Positions 33,582 to 42,872 are shown, counted from the first letter of the stretch. The stretch: 64,000 nt of DNA from DATJFQ01 sp035495555 (GCA_035495555.1 DATJFQ010000060.1:1-64000), one strand, 5' to 3'. Notes: generated from the letters alone by a model not told the origin. Made by a program: numbers and translations.

Positions 33582-33779
33582 CTATTTATCGCCGCTCGCC
33601 TGGCGTTTGACGCGCGCCGCCTCGCTGGGGAATGCGACGATCTTCGCCTGTCGCTTCGGCCGGGCGACGAGCCACGTTCGTTCGCACTCCTGGCATTCGT
33701 ATTCGTACAGACCGTGCACGGGCAGTCGTGCGCGTATTCTGGAGGACGTGCAGAACGGGCAGGTTGTCGGACCGGGCAT
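33582..33779 (-). CDS. Zinc-ribbon protein, 65 aa
   Basis: Two CxxC pairs (CPFC and CQEC) with aromatic residues between (VHGLYEYEC) form a zinc ribbon. A basic tail (KRQAKIVAF, ARVKRQASGDK) may contact nucleic acid. ATG 33779 begins at the ribbon; an upstream TTG at 33815 would add twelve residues. Co-directional with the P-loop kinase. Confidence 0.7.
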   Translation of the reverse strand: MPGPTTCPFCTSSRIRARLPVHGLYEYECQECERTWLVARPKRQAKIVAFPSEAARVKRQASGDK

Positions 33780-33822
33780 AGCACCAGTGTTCGTCCGGAA
33801 GCCTCCCACGCGCAAGCAGAAC

Positions 33823-33839
33823 GTGTAAACTGTTTATAC
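33823..33839. promoter_or_regulatory. Near-perfect palindrome in divergent gap
   Basis: GTGTAAA-CTG-TTTATAC, arms matching at six of seven positions, lies upstream of both the zinc-ribbon/kinase genes and the VKOR gene. It is the AT-rich part of the gap and looks like an operator. No cognate regulator is evident. Confidence 0.35.
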
Positions 33840-33898
33840 TCTGGTGGTTAGCGCAGTCGATTGACAGCTCGATCGCGCGCCGATAGCGTGAAAATCAC

Positions 33899-35077
33899 AT
33901 GACCGAACGCGCTTCGTCAATGCTTCTGGCCGTCTTTGCGGCGCTCGGATTGGCCGCGTCTGGCACTGCGACCTGGGTGCATTACCAACTGATTCGCAAT
34001 CCGGCTTCGTCGTCTTTCTGCGACGTGAGCGCCAGGATTTCCTGTAAGCAAGCCTATCTGAGCCAATTCGGATCGCTTGCGGGCGCACCGGTCGCCGTAT
34101 GGGGGCTCGGCTTCTTCGTCCTCGTGCTGTTGCTGCTGTGGGGCGCCCGTCGCTCGCCGCAGCTTCGGCAGCACGCCCCCGGCTACGTCTTCGCGTTGTC
34201 GACGATCGGTCTCGCGTTCGTCCTGTATCTTGCGTATGCGTCGTTCTTCATCCTCAGGGAAGTCTGTCCGCTGTGTGTGACGACCTACCTGGCCGTCATC
34301 GGATTGTTCCTCGTATCGGGCGCCTCGAACAAAGATTCGATGACGGTGGTGGCGGGGCGGGCCTTGCGAGATCTTGGCGTGCTCGCCGCCAGTCCGGTCG
34401 CGCTCGTGGTCGCGCTTCTGTTCGTCGGCGGAGTGGCGTCCGCAGTCGCCTTCTTCCCGAAGCCTGAGGAGCGGCCCGTGGTCGCCCCGCAGCCTCTGAC
34501 CGACGATCAGAGAGGTGATCTCGAGCGGTGGTGGAACGTCCAGCCCCGCATGACGCTGCCGATCTCGAACGACGGCGCGAAGGTCCTGCTCGTCAAATTC
34601 AGCGACTACCAGTGCCCGGGCTGCCGCGCAACGTATTTTGCCTACGAGCCGCTGCTTGCCAGGTACAAGGACCGGCCCGCGGACTTCAAATACGTGCTCG
34701 AGCACTTTCCGCTGAGCGCCGAGTGCAATCCGGCGGTCAAGGCCGTGGTTCATCCGGTGTCGTGCACGGCAGCAGCCGCCGTCGTCATGGCCGGGCCGAA
34801 GGGCACGGCGGACAAGCTGAACGACTGGCTGTTTCTTCACCAGGATCAACTGAGCCCCGCGCGCGTTCGCGAGGCGGCGCAGGAGGTCGGCGGCATTTCC
34901 GATTTCAACTCTGAATGGCCTGCGGCCCTCGCAGAAATCCGGAAACAAGGAGAGCTGGGGGGCGAATTGAAGGTGGATCAGACGCCGACATATTTCCTCA
35001 ACGGCCGTCGCATCGCCCCGGCGATCAGCGCCGAAGCGATGGAGTTCCTGATCGAGTTGGAACTGAAGGGTAAATAA
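33899..35077 (+). CDS. VKOR-DsbA-like fusion, disulphide-forming enzyme
   Basis: 392 residues. An N-terminal vitamin K epoxide reductase domain has four or five membrane helices, with loop cysteines C41 and C49 and active CPLC at 123-126. It passes electrons from thiols to quinone. A periplasmic thioredoxin-like domain follows, with CPGC at 239-242 and a cis-Pro in QTPTYF (about 362), resembling DsbA/DsbG. Together they should oxidise periplasmic cysteines, such as those of the secreted proteins nearby. All key residues are present. Confidence 0.93.
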   Translation: MTERASSMLLAVFAALGLAASGTATWVHYQLIRNPASSSFCDVSARISCKQAYLSQFGSLAGAPVAVWGLGFFVLVLLLLWGARRSPQLRQHAPGYVFALSTIGLAFVLYLAYASFFILREVCPLCVTTYLAVIGLFLVSGASNKDSMTVVAGRALRDLGVLAASPVALVVALLFVGGVASAVAFFPKPEERPVVAPQPLTDDQRGDLERWWNVQPRMTLPISNDGAKVLLVKFSDYQCPGCRATYFAYEPLLARYKDRPADFKYVLEHFPLSAECNPAVKAVVHPVSCTAAAAVVMAGPKGTADKLNDWLFLHQDQLSPARVREAAQEVGGISDFNSEWPAALAEIRKQGELGGELKVDQTPTYFLNGRRIAPAISAEAMEFLIELELKGK

Positions 35078-35082
35078 ACTTA

Positions 35083-35227
35083 ATTCCCAACTCCCAACTC
35101 CCAAGTTCAATTCCAAGACCCCTTTTTCCCATCCGCCGGCCAGGGCGCAGACAGACCTCGGCTTTGGGATTTGGAATTGTTGGGAATTGGGGATTGGGAA
35201 TTGGGAATTGGAAGGTGGGAGTTAATG
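35083..35227. repeat. CCCAACT/GGGAATT word array, inverted
   Basis: The left part repeats CCCAACTCCCAACTCCC; the right part (35165-35226) repeats TTGGGAATTGGGAATTGG and ends GGTGGGAGTTAA, the complement of the left words. The two halves can pair into a long imperfect stem. It fills the gap between two convergent genes. Confidence 0.7.
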
Positions 35228-35242
35228 TCGAACTCCTGCTCG

Positions 35243-35689
35243 TCATCTTCCCCTGAGAGCCCACGTCCCTTGCAGACCGGCGCTCCGCCATGCGCCGGCG
35301 AGCTGCTTCTCAACAGTGGACCGCAGAAGATCAGCGAAAGACGAGGGGCTGCCTTCGACGTCGGCCTGCCAGGTTCCGGATCGCGCCGCACCGGAGCTGG
35401 CCCTCGCAGACCATGTCCCGCTCCATCTGCCGGCGGTTCGGGTCGCCGACCACGTTCCGCTCGCGACGATTCTCGCTCCGCTGTCCACGAGCGTCCACGC
35501 GCCGGTCGCGCGGTTCGGCGCGTTCGCCTGAACCTCCGCCGTCCAGGTGCCTTGCAGTGCCGGCCGCGTGCCCACGCTTGCAGCCCAGGACCCGCGCAGG
35601 CGTGATCCCGTGTTTTCCTGCGCGACGCCAGCCGAACCGGCCACGAAAGCGAGCAGCAGCGCAACGGCGAGCGCCAGGACCGATCTCAT
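35243..35689 (-). CDS. Secreted G-[STA]-W repeat protein
   Basis: 148 residues. Signal peptide to about residue 23 (GVAQ). The mature part carries eight Gly-[Ser/Thr/Ala]-Trp motifs at 33, 47, 63, 78, 91, 105, 132 and 141, mostly 13-16 residues apart, each followed by alternating residues. This looks like a beta-meander or small barrel made of tandem strands. No enzyme motif and no recognised family. It is convergent with the VKOR gene and lies 37 bases downstream of the PKD-like gene on the same strand. Confidence 0.65.
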   Translation of the reverse strand: MRSVLALAVALLLAFVAGSAGVAQENTGSRLRGSWAASVGTRPALQGTWTAEVQANAPNRATGAWTLVDSGARIVASGTWSATRTAGRWSGTWSARASSGAARSGTWQADVEGSPSSFADLLRSTVEKQLAGAWRSAGLQGTWALRGR

Positions 35690-35726
35690 CGAGGCAGTGT
35701 TCTCGAAATCGGGCCTCGCCGTCCAC

Positions 35727-36611
35727 TCAGCGAACGATCAGCTGCGCGTCGGCGTAGCCGTCGCACGGGTCGTCGGGCAACGCCGAAACGTAGATAGTCC
35801 CGGCATCGAGATAGGTGTGGAAGATGCGCTGAGGAAACGCGCCCGTGACCACGGCGTTGCCTCCGTCGCCGAAGTCTACGGTCGTGCGGCAGTTTCCGTT
35901 CCCGTAGACCACGATCGATGTGCGGCGTCCGCGGCTCGTCGGAGCGGGAGAGACGTCGACGCGGGTGACGCTCCCGTGCGCGACGGTGTCACCGGCTACC
36001 TGCAGCCGCTCCGTGAATGTCCCGGAGCACGGGGCTACTGGACTCACCATGACCGTGTAGGTGGTGGCGACCGAATAGGTGTGCTCGATGGATTGCGGCA
36101 GCGTCCCTGACACGCGCTGGCGGTTGCCATCGCCGAAGTCGACGTCGAAGGCGCAGGAATCGGAGCCGCTGACCGTGATCTTCACCGGCTCGCGGACGGA
36201 GGCGGTCGACGGCTGGAAGTCCACCGAGGTTACCTTTCCGGACTGCTGCGGCGGGGAGGGTGGTGGCGGCGGCGGTCCGCTGATCGTGATCCGCGTCGTC
36301 GCCGTGCGGTCGCAGTTCCCCATGCCGGTGGCCTTGATCGTATAGGCGCCCCCGTACTCGTACGTGTGTCCCTTCGTAATGGGGAGCTGTTCAATCGCGT
36401 AGGTAAGCGCGGTGCCGTCGCCGTAGTCGATGTTGACCGCGCCGCAGGGATTGACGCCGGTCACGTCGACCGCGACCTGTTGTCCGGCGCGGGCGGACTT
36501 CGCGGCGGCGACTCCGGTCACGGTGCCGCGCTGTTGCTGCGCCGCAATGCCGAGCGCGCCTGCAAAGACGACGATCGCCGCACAGGATGATGTCAATGCG
36601 CGGGGATGCAT
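35727..36611 (-). CDS. Secreted protein with three PKD-like domains
   Basis: 294 residues. Signal peptide to about residue 24. Three repeats of an Ig-like/PKD fold are centred on YGDG (63-66) and FGDG (159-162, 247-250), each ending with HTY. A proline-rich linker (113-122) separates repeat one from the others. Each repeat has one Cys pair (56/100, 153/195, 241/283), almost equally spaced, so one disulphide per domain is likely. PKD domains usually bind proteins or sugars at the cell surface. Confidence 0.75.
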   Translation of the reverse strand: MHPRALTSSCAAIVVFAGALGIAAQQQRGTVTGVAAAKSARAGQQVAVDVTGVNPCGAVNIDYGDGTALTYAIEQLPITKGHTYEYGGAYTIKATGMGNCDRTATTRITISGPPPPPPSPPQQSGKVTSVDFQPSTASVREPVKITVSGSDSCAFDVDFGDGNRQRVSGTLPQSIEHTYSVATTYTVMVSPVAPCSGTFTERLQVAGDTVAHGSVTRVDVSPAPTSRGRRTSIVVYGNGNCRTTVDFGDGGNAVVTGAFPQRIFHTYLDAGTIYVSALPDDPCDGYADAQLIVR

Positions 36612-36719
36612 GTGTCAGCGCTCCGTCTTGTTTTGCGGTCGCTCATGGCTGTCGGCGCGGCGTCGACAGGTCTCGGGTGCAACCGGGATGCCGCGAGACG
36701 GCTGAGCCTGTTTCTCTCT

Positions 36720-37190
36720 TTAGAGACTCTCGAGCCAGGGCTTCAGAATCTCCTGGACGACGGCGTCGCGTTCACATCCCAGCCGTTGCACTTCGATGTC
36801 GCCGCGGCTGTTCTGATCGAATTCCAGCGTCTGCGACTCGTCCGGTACCGATTTGCCCTTCACCGTCCGGTTGATCGCGAGCCGTGCCGGAATGTCGGGC
36901 GTTTTCGGATCGAAGGGGAGCAGCTTGATCTTGCATTTCGACCGCACCCCGTCGGCGCTCTGCTCCGCGATGATGTATTCGTCCGCGTCCTGAAGACAGG
37001 AAAGGATCCTGGTCCCGAACGCTTCGTTGTAGGTGCGGAGCACGTCTTCGATCGCCGGTCCGAGGGACGTGAAGAACACTTCGGCGGCCGTGCTGATATC
37101 TTCGAGCCGGCGGAGGTCGCGGTTCCGCTGAGCCTCGCGTTCCTTCCGCATCATGACGATGCGCCGGACCCATTCAGAGCTGTTACTCAT
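36720..37190 (-). CDS. Cytoplasmic protein of unknown function, 156 aa
   Basis: Basic N-terminal helix (about 5-30, rich in Arg/Glu, possibly coiled coil), then a mixed fold with strands (DEYIIAEQS, SKCKIKLLPFD) and a C-terminal helix ending in WLESL. No signal peptide, no recognised family. It stands alone between the PKD gene and a 270-base repeat-rich gap. Confidence 0.55.
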   Translation of the reverse strand: MSNSSEWVRRIVMMRKEREAQRNRDLRRLEDISTAAEVFFTSLGPAIEDVLRTYNEAFGTRILSCLQDADEYIIAEQSADGVRSKCKIKLLPFDPKTPDIPARLAINRTVKGKSVPDESQTLEFDQNSRGDIEVQRLGCERDAVVQEILKPWLESL

Positions 37191-37250
37191 GGGTCGCGAT
37201 CGTAACCCATGACGACCGGCGGCTGCGCCGCCGGGGTGCTATGGGCTTGT

Positions 37251-37324
37251 GTGCCTCGGATGGGTGCTGGGACTTCGCGCTTCGCGCGGGTGCTTGGCGG
37301 CTGGGTGCCTCGGATGGGTGCTGG
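37251..37324. repeat. 20-bp exact direct repeat pair
   Basis: GTGCCTCGGATGGGTGCTGG occurs at 37251-37270 and again at 37305-37324. The words between (GGGTGCT, CTTCGCGC) are variants of the same motif. It occupies the gap upstream of the 156-aa gene together with hairpin element copy B. Confidence 0.7.
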
Positions 37325-37329
37325 TTACG

Positions 37330-37440
37330 AGCGAGAGACCGTGTAGGGGAGTTCGACGGGCGAAGCCCCGGACGATAAGGCGAACGGAGTGGAGCGACCG
37401 GCGGAGCGGGAGCGGAAGGGAGTGAGCTTGGCGGGGTACG
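37330..37440 (-). repeat. GGGGC-TTC-GCCC hairpin element, copy B
   Basis: On the minus strand GGGGCTTCGCCC (37369-37358) is followed by GTCGAACTCCCCTACAC, close to copy C after tRNA-Asp. The preceding words (CGCTCCGCCGG) match copy A. It lies downstream of tRNA-Leu on the same strand. Confidence 0.5.
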
Positions 37441-37461
37441 GGGGCCCCCGCCTATCAAGAT

Positions 37462-37548
37462 TGGTGCGGAAGATAGGATTCGAACCTACACGGTATTGCT
37501 ACCGCCAGCCCCTCAAGCTGGTGCGTCTGCCAGTTTCGCCACTTCCGC
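37462..37548 (-). tRNA. tRNA-Leu (GAG)
   Basis: Full cloverleaf with CCA encoded at 37464-37462. Acceptor stem GCGGAAG/CTTCCGC, anticodon loop TTGAGGG giving GAG, a long class II variable arm, and T-arm GGTTCGAATCC. It follows secG on the same strand after ten bases. Confidence 0.97.
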
Positions 37549-37558
37549 GAAAAGAGGG

Positions 37559-37867
37559 TTACTTGCCCGGCTTCTGCGTCGAGGGCGGCTTGACCGGTGC
37601 CGTGCGGGCGCCGCTCATCACCGAGCCCGGACCACGCTGGCCGAAGACGCCGAGGATGATGGCTCCGAGCATGAACAGCACGCCCAGGACCGTTGTCGCG
37701 CGCGTGAGCACCGTCGCACCGGAGCGCGCGCCAAATGCGGTCTGGCTGCTGCCGCCGCCGCCGAACGCGCTCGCCATGTCGCCGCCCTTGCCCTGCTGAA
37801 GCAGCACGACGAGCAGCAGCAACAGACAGATAATCATGTACAAGGTGACGAGGACGTAGTAAACCAT
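37559..37867 (-). CDS. secG: SecG preprotein translocase subunit
   Basis: 102 residues, inner membrane. Two hydrophobic helices (about 3-22 and 57-76) joined by the conserved LLQQGKGGDMASAFGGG loop. It assists SecYEG-mediated export. The C-terminal tail is Pro/Lys rich. Start ATG 37867 lies only 20 bases from the divergent DinB start; TATACT in that gap could be its -10. tRNA-Leu follows ten bases downstream. Confidence 0.95.
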   Translation of the reverse strand: MVYYVLVTLYMIICLLLLLVVLLQQGKGGDMASAFGGGGSSQTAFGARSGATVLTRATTVLGVLFMLGAIILGVFGQRGPGSVMSGARTAPVKPPSTQKPGK

Positions 37868-37887
37868 AAAAGAAAGAGTATACCACC

Positions 37888-38346
37888 ATGCGAGAACAGC
37901 TCGCCGCGGCGCTCGACTGGGGCGACGCTCACGCGGACTTCGACCGGGCGGTCGAGGATTTCCCGCCGGATCTGCGCGGCCGCCGCGTCAGAGGTCTCCC
38001 GTACACGGCCTGGCAGATCGTGGAGCACCTCCGCATTGCGCAGCAGGATCTGCTCGAGTTCGCGACGAACCGGAAATACCGCGAGAAGTCCTGGCCGGCC
38101 GACTACTGGCCGAAGGACCCGGCGCCGCCGAATACCCGCGCGTGGAACGCCAGCATCGCGGCGTTCCGCGAGGATCGCGCGGCGCTGAAGCGTCTCGCGA
38201 AGAACCCGAAGGTCCGGCTGACGGCAAGGATCCCGCACGGCAAAGGCCAGACCTACGCGCGCGAGATCCTGCTCGCGATCGACCACAACGCGTATCACGT
38301 GGGCGAGCTGATCGTGCTGCGCCGCCTGCTCGGCGCCTGGCGTTAG
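37888..38346 (+). CDS. DinB-family protein
   Basis: 152 residues, four-helix DinB-like bundle. Likely metal histidines: one in QIVEHLRIAQ (about 48) and the pair in DHNAYHVGE (about 133 and 137). Members are putative metal-dependent transferases. It is inserted on the opposite strand between tpiA and secG, which are usually adjacent in a glycolytic operon, and is bordered by a word array. Confidence 0.85.
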   Translation: MREQLAAALDWGDAHADFDRAVEDFPPDLRGRRVRGLPYTAWQIVEHLRIAQQDLLEFATNRKYREKSWPADYWPKDPAPPNTRAWNASIAAFREDRAALKRLAKNPKVRLTARIPHGKGQTYAREILLAIDHNAYHVGELIVLRRLLGAWR

Positions 38347-38349
38347 CGG

Positions 38350-38410
38350 TCGCCGCACCGAGCGCCGCGCACCTCGCACGGAGCACCGCGCACCGAGCAC
38401 GCAGCACCCG
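38350..38410. repeat. GCACCGAGC word array
   Basis: Repeated words GCACCGAGC, GCACCTCGC and GCACGGAGC fill the gap between the convergent DinB and tpiA genes. Another member of the low-complexity intergenic arrays. Confidence 0.6.
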
Positions 38411-38412
38411 GC

Positions 38413-39171
<759 letters not shown>

Positions 39172-39191
39172 ACAAATATCGAGGCCGAACT

Positions 39192-40382
39192 CTACCTGTC
39201 CGGGAGCGCCGCGACGCCTGGCAGCTCGCGGCCGCCGAGGAATTCGAGCGACGCGCCGCCGCCGGTGGAAATATGCGTGATGCGGTCGCTCACGCCAGCC
39301 TTCGCCACCGCCGCGATGGAATCCCCGCCGCCGATGACGGTCGTCCCCGTCACGTCGGCGACGGCGCAGGCGACCGCCATGGTTCCGGCGGCGAAGGCAT
39401 CGATCTCGAATACGCCCATGGGGCCATTCCAGACGACCGTCTTCGCTTCGCCAATCACGGAGCAATACATCTCGATGGTCTTCGGCCCGATGTCGAGCCC
39501 CATCCGCTGGCCGATGGCGGGATCGTTGACTGCGAGCACCTCGTAAGGAACGCCCGCCGCGATTTTCTCCGCGACAACGTGATCGGACGGCAGTTCGAAC
39601 CGCAGCCCCCGCGACTGCGCGCGTTGTCCGATGTCGCGCGCCGCATCGAGCAGGTCGTCCTCGACCAGCGATCGTCCGACAGGCAGCCCGTGCGCCTTGA
39701 AGAAGGTGTACGCCATCGCGCCGCCGACGAGCAGCGCGTCGACGCGCGGGATCAGGTTCTCGATGACCTCCAGCTTGTCGGAGACCTTCGCCCCTCCAAG
39801 GACCGCAACGAGCGGCCGATCCGGATTGTGGAGCACGCGGCCCAGATGCTCCAGTTCCGCGGCCATGAGCAGGCCCGCGGCCGCGTCCTTCACGAACCGA
39901 ACCACGCCTTCGGTCGAGGCGTGCGCCCGGTGCGCCGACCCGAACGCATCGTCGACGTAAATGTCGGCGAGCGACGCGAGCTGCTGCGCGAACGCGGGAT
40001 CGTTCTTCTCCTCCTCCGGATGAAAACGGAGGTTCTCGAGCAGCACCACACCGTTCGCCCCGGCGCGGTCGATCGCCGCTGACGCGGAAGGGCCGATGCA
40101 GTCGTCCGCGAACTCGACCGGACGTCCGAGCAGCTCCGACAGCCGCACGGCCACCGGCCGCAGCGAGTACTCGGGGTTGCGTTGTCCCTTCGGCCGCCCG
40201 AGGTGCGAGCACAGAATCACGGTCGCGCCGTGGTCGAGCGCGTAGCGGATCGTCGGCAGCGAGGCGCGAATGCGCGTGTCATCGGTAATCGCGCCGTTCT
40301 TGATCGGCACGTTGAAATCGACGCGCATCAACACGCGATTCCCATCGAGCGCGAGATCCGTGATGCTCCGCTTGGGCGTCAC
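39192..40382 (-). CDS. pgk: Phosphoglycerate kinase
   Basis: 396 residues. Transfers phosphate from 1,3-bisphosphoglycerate to ADP. Family blocks: RVDFNVP, SHLGRPKG, LLENLRFHPEE, GGAKVSDK, WNGPMGVFE, GGGDSIAAV, STGGGASLEFL. Start is GTG 40382, overlapping the gap stop (GTGA); the frame is open upstream but the extra residues are shadow of gap. Second gene of the glycolytic operon. Confidence 0.97.
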   Translation of the reverse strand: MTPKRSITDLALDGNRVLMRVDFNVPIKNGAITDDTRIRASLPTIRYALDHGATVILCSHLGRPKGQRNPEYSLRPVAVRLSELLGRPVEFADDCIGPSASAAIDRAGANGVVLLENLRFHPEEEKNDPAFAQQLASLADIYVDDAFGSAHRAHASTEGVVRFVKDAAAGLLMAAELEHLGRVLHNPDRPLVAVLGGAKVSDKLEVIENLIPRVDALLVGGAMAYTFFKAHGLPVGRSLVEDDLLDAARDIGQRAQSRGLRFELPSDHVVAEKIAAGVPYEVLAVNDPAIGQRMGLDIGPKTIEMYCSVIGEAKTVVWNGPMGVFEIDAFAAGTMAVACAVADVTGTTVIGGGDSIAAVAKAGVSDRITHISTGGGASLEFLGGRELPGVAALPDR

Positions 40383-41386
40383 AGCCCCTTCTTGATCATG
40401 AGCCGCAGCAGGTCGATGCAGCGGTTGGCATAGCCCCACTCGTTGTCGTACCACGCCAGCGTCTTCACGAAATCGCCGTCCATCACCTTCGTGTACCCGG
40501 CGTCGACGATGCACGAGTGCGGGTTGCCGCGGAAATCGATCGAGACGAGCGGCGCCGTGACGTATTCCATGATGCCCTTCAGCGGACCCTCGGCCGCAGC
40601 CTTGAAGGCGCCGTTGAGTTCCTCGGCCGACGTTTTCCTGCCTACCTTCGCGACGAGATCCACGACCGACACGTTCGGCGTCGGCACGCGCATCGAGATG
40701 CCGTCGAGTTTGCCCTTCAGTTCCGGCAGCACCTCACCAACCGCGACCGCGGCGCCCGTCGTCGTCGGGATGATCGACAGTGCCGCCGCCCGCGCTCGAC
40801 GCAGGTCCTTGTGCGGAAGGTCGAGCAACTGCTGGTCGTTGGTGTAGGCATGGACGGTCGTCATCCAGCCTTCCCGGATGCCGACGGTTTCGTGGAGCAC
40901 CTTGGCCAGCGGCGCGAGGCAGTTCGTCGTGCACGACGCGTTCGAGATGATCTGCTGCGTCTTCGGGTCGTACTTGTCGTCGTTGACGCCCATCACGAGC
41001 GTCACATCGGGCTTCTTGGCCGGCGCCGTCACGATCACCTTCTTCGCTCCCGCCGCGAGGTGCTTGGCAGCGGAATCACGATCCGTGAACAGCCCGGTCG
41101 ATTCAAAGACGACGTCGACGCCCAGATCCTTCCACGGCAACTGGGCGGGATCTTTCACCGAGAGGACCTGGAATTGGTCGCCCTCGACCGAGATGGTGTC
41201 GCCGCTCGCCGTGATGTTCGCGTGAAGATTGCCGAGAATCGAATCGTACTTGAGCAGGTGCGCCAGCGTCGCGGCGTTGGTCAGATCATTGACCGCGACG
41301 AAATCCAGATCGCTCGAACCGAGCGCCGCGCGCATGATGTTGCGGCCGATGCGGCCGAATCCGTTGATGCCAACCTTTGTGGCCAT
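40379..41386 (-). CDS. gap: Glyceraldehyde-3-phosphate dehydrogenase
   Basis: 335 residues. Oxidises glyceraldehyde-3-phosphate with NAD(P). N-terminal GINGFGRIGRN for NAD binding, active-site SNASCTTNCLAP (Cys about 153), and WYDNEWGYANR near the C-terminus. ATG 41386 has GGAGGGA four bases upstream. First gene of gap-pgk-tpiA; divergent from waaA over 157 bp in which I see no clear operator. Confidence 0.97.
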   Translation of the reverse strand: MATKVGINGFGRIGRNIMRAALGSSDLDFVAVNDLTNAATLAHLLKYDSILGNLHANITASGDTISVEGDQFQVLSVKDPAQLPWKDLGVDVVFESTGLFTDRDSAAKHLAAGAKKVIVTAPAKKPDVTLVMGVNDDKYDPKTQQIISNASCTTNCLAPLAKVLHETVGIREGWMTTVHAYTNDQQLLDLPHKDLRRARAAALSIIPTTTGAAVAVGEVLPELKGKLDGISMRVPTPNVSVVDLVAKVGRKTSAEELNGAFKAAAEGPLKGIMEYVTAPLVSIDFRGNPHSCIVDAGYTKVMDGDFVKTLAWYDNEWGYANRCIDLLRLMIKKGL

Positions 41387-41543
41387 TGACTCCCTCCATC
41401 GACCACCTTGCCCCGCCTCCATGCGCGGAAAAAGGGCCAACTCTCCAAACGACTGATTTTACAGTACGTCCACGATGGGCGGGGAGGCGGCCAGTCGGTG
41501 CGGTAAACTAAGCGGCACACCCGGCAACCCGTGTCCGTCCACC

Positions 41544-42872
41544 GTGTACGCCCTTTACAGCGTTCTGATCGTGACGTTCTTCCTCGTCATGTCGCCGTAC
41601 CTGGCATGGCAGGCGATCAGATATCGGAAGTACATCGGCAGCCTCGGCCAGCGTCTCGGGTATCTGCCGGTCTCCTTCAATCTCGATGGCGACGAATCCA
41701 TCTGGATTCATGCCGTTTCGGTCGGGGAAGTGCTGACGGCGCGGGCGATCCTCCCGCAGCTCCGCGAACGCTACCCGCGGCTGAAGCTGTTCCTGTCGAC
41801 GACGACCATGACAGGACAGCAGATTGCCAGGAACAAGTTCCAGTACGTGGACGAAGTGTTCTACTTCCCCTTCGACCTCGGCTTCGTCGTGAATCGCACG
41901 CTTCGACTTGTCCGGCCGAAGCTGTTCATCATGATGGAAACCGAGATCTGGCCGAACCTGCTGCGCGCCTGCCATCGTGACGGCGTCAAGACGGTGCTCG
42001 TGAACGGCCGCATCTCGTCGCGATCCTATCCGCGGTATCGTCTCGCCAGGCGGTTCTTCCGCCGCGTGCTGTCGAATGTGGACCGCTTCTGCATGCAGAG
42101 CGAGGAATCCGCGCGCCGCATCATCGATCTCGGCGCGGATCCCGAACGCGTCGTGGTGACCGGCAGCCTGAAATTCGATTCGCTCGAGTTTCCCGGCTCG
42201 GTGCCGGACCGTGGCCGCAATCGCGTGCTCCGGTATTTCCGGATTCCTCCGTCACGCCCGGTGATCATTGCCGCGAGCACGCTGAAGGGTGAGGAAGAAC
42301 CGGTCCTCGAGGCCTTCCAGCGGATTCGCGCGCGGCTGCCGGAGGCGCTGCTGATCATCGCACCGCGCAAGCCCGAGCGCTTCGGCGAGGTCGAACAGCT
42401 TGCGCGGCACGGCGGCTGGGACGTCGCGCGTCGAAGCGAGCTGCGCGTCGACGCCGAGCCGCGTCACGACATCGTCGTCCTCGACACGATTGGCGAGCTC
42501 GCCCAGCTGTATCAGGTTGCGACGGCCGTGTTCGTCGGCGGAAGCCTCGTCGATCAGGGCGGGCACAACATCCTCGAACCCGCGGTGTTCGGCAAGGCGA
42601 TCGTCTTCGGTCCGCACATGCAGAACTTCGCCGAGATCGCCCGTGCCTTTCTCGAGAACGATGCCGCCATCCAGGTGAAATCGGGCCGCGAGCTGGAGGA
42701 TGCGCTGCTCGCGCTCCTCAACGACCCCGTTCGGCGCGCCGGTCTCGGCGCGGCGGCGCGTGCGCTCGTCGAGGCGAACCGTGGCGCGCGGACGAAGACC
42801 ATGGGCGCCATCGCCCGTGTGCTGCCATCGGCCGACCCGGGCAACGTGCGGCCCTTCAGGGTGGTCCACTGA
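41544..42872 (+). CDS. waaA: Kdo transferase
   Basis: 442 residues. Adds 3-deoxy-D-manno-octulosonate to lipid A precursor at the inner membrane. An N-terminal membrane anchor (about 2-22) is followed by IWIHAVSVGEVLTA (catalytic Glu), METEIWPN, and a C-terminal GT-B half with GGSLVDQGGHNILEP. GTG 41544 places the anchor at the N-terminus. It is the first of nine overlapping LPS core genes; its stop overlaps the probable CTG start of lpxK. Confidence 0.93.
   Translation: MYALYSVLIVTFFLVMSPYLAWQAIRYRKYIGSLGQRLGYLPVSFNLDGDESIWIHAVSVGEVLTARAILPQLRERYPRLKLFLSTTTMTGQQIARNKFQYVDEVFYFPFDLGFVVNRTLRLVRPKLFIMMETEIWPNLLRACHRDGVKTVLVNGRISSRSYPRYRLARRFFRRVLSNVDRFCMQSEESARRIIDLGADPERVVVTGSLKFDSLEFPGSVPDRGRNRVLRYFRIPPSRPVIIAASTLKGEEEPVLEAFQRIRARLPEALLIIAPRKPERFGEVEQLARHGGWDVARRSELRVDAEPRHDIVVLDTIGELAQLYQVATAVFVGGSLVDQGGHNILEPAVFGKAIVFGPHMQNFAEIARAFLENDAAIQVKSGRELEDALLALLNDPVRRAGLGAAARALVEANRGARTKTMGAIARVLPSADPGNVRPFRVVH

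Noticed and set aside
33861..33887. Sigma-70 promoter TTGACA...GATAGC before the VKOR gene
   Set aside because: The -10 match is weak and lies only about 12 bases from the start codon, leaving no room for a ribosome site.
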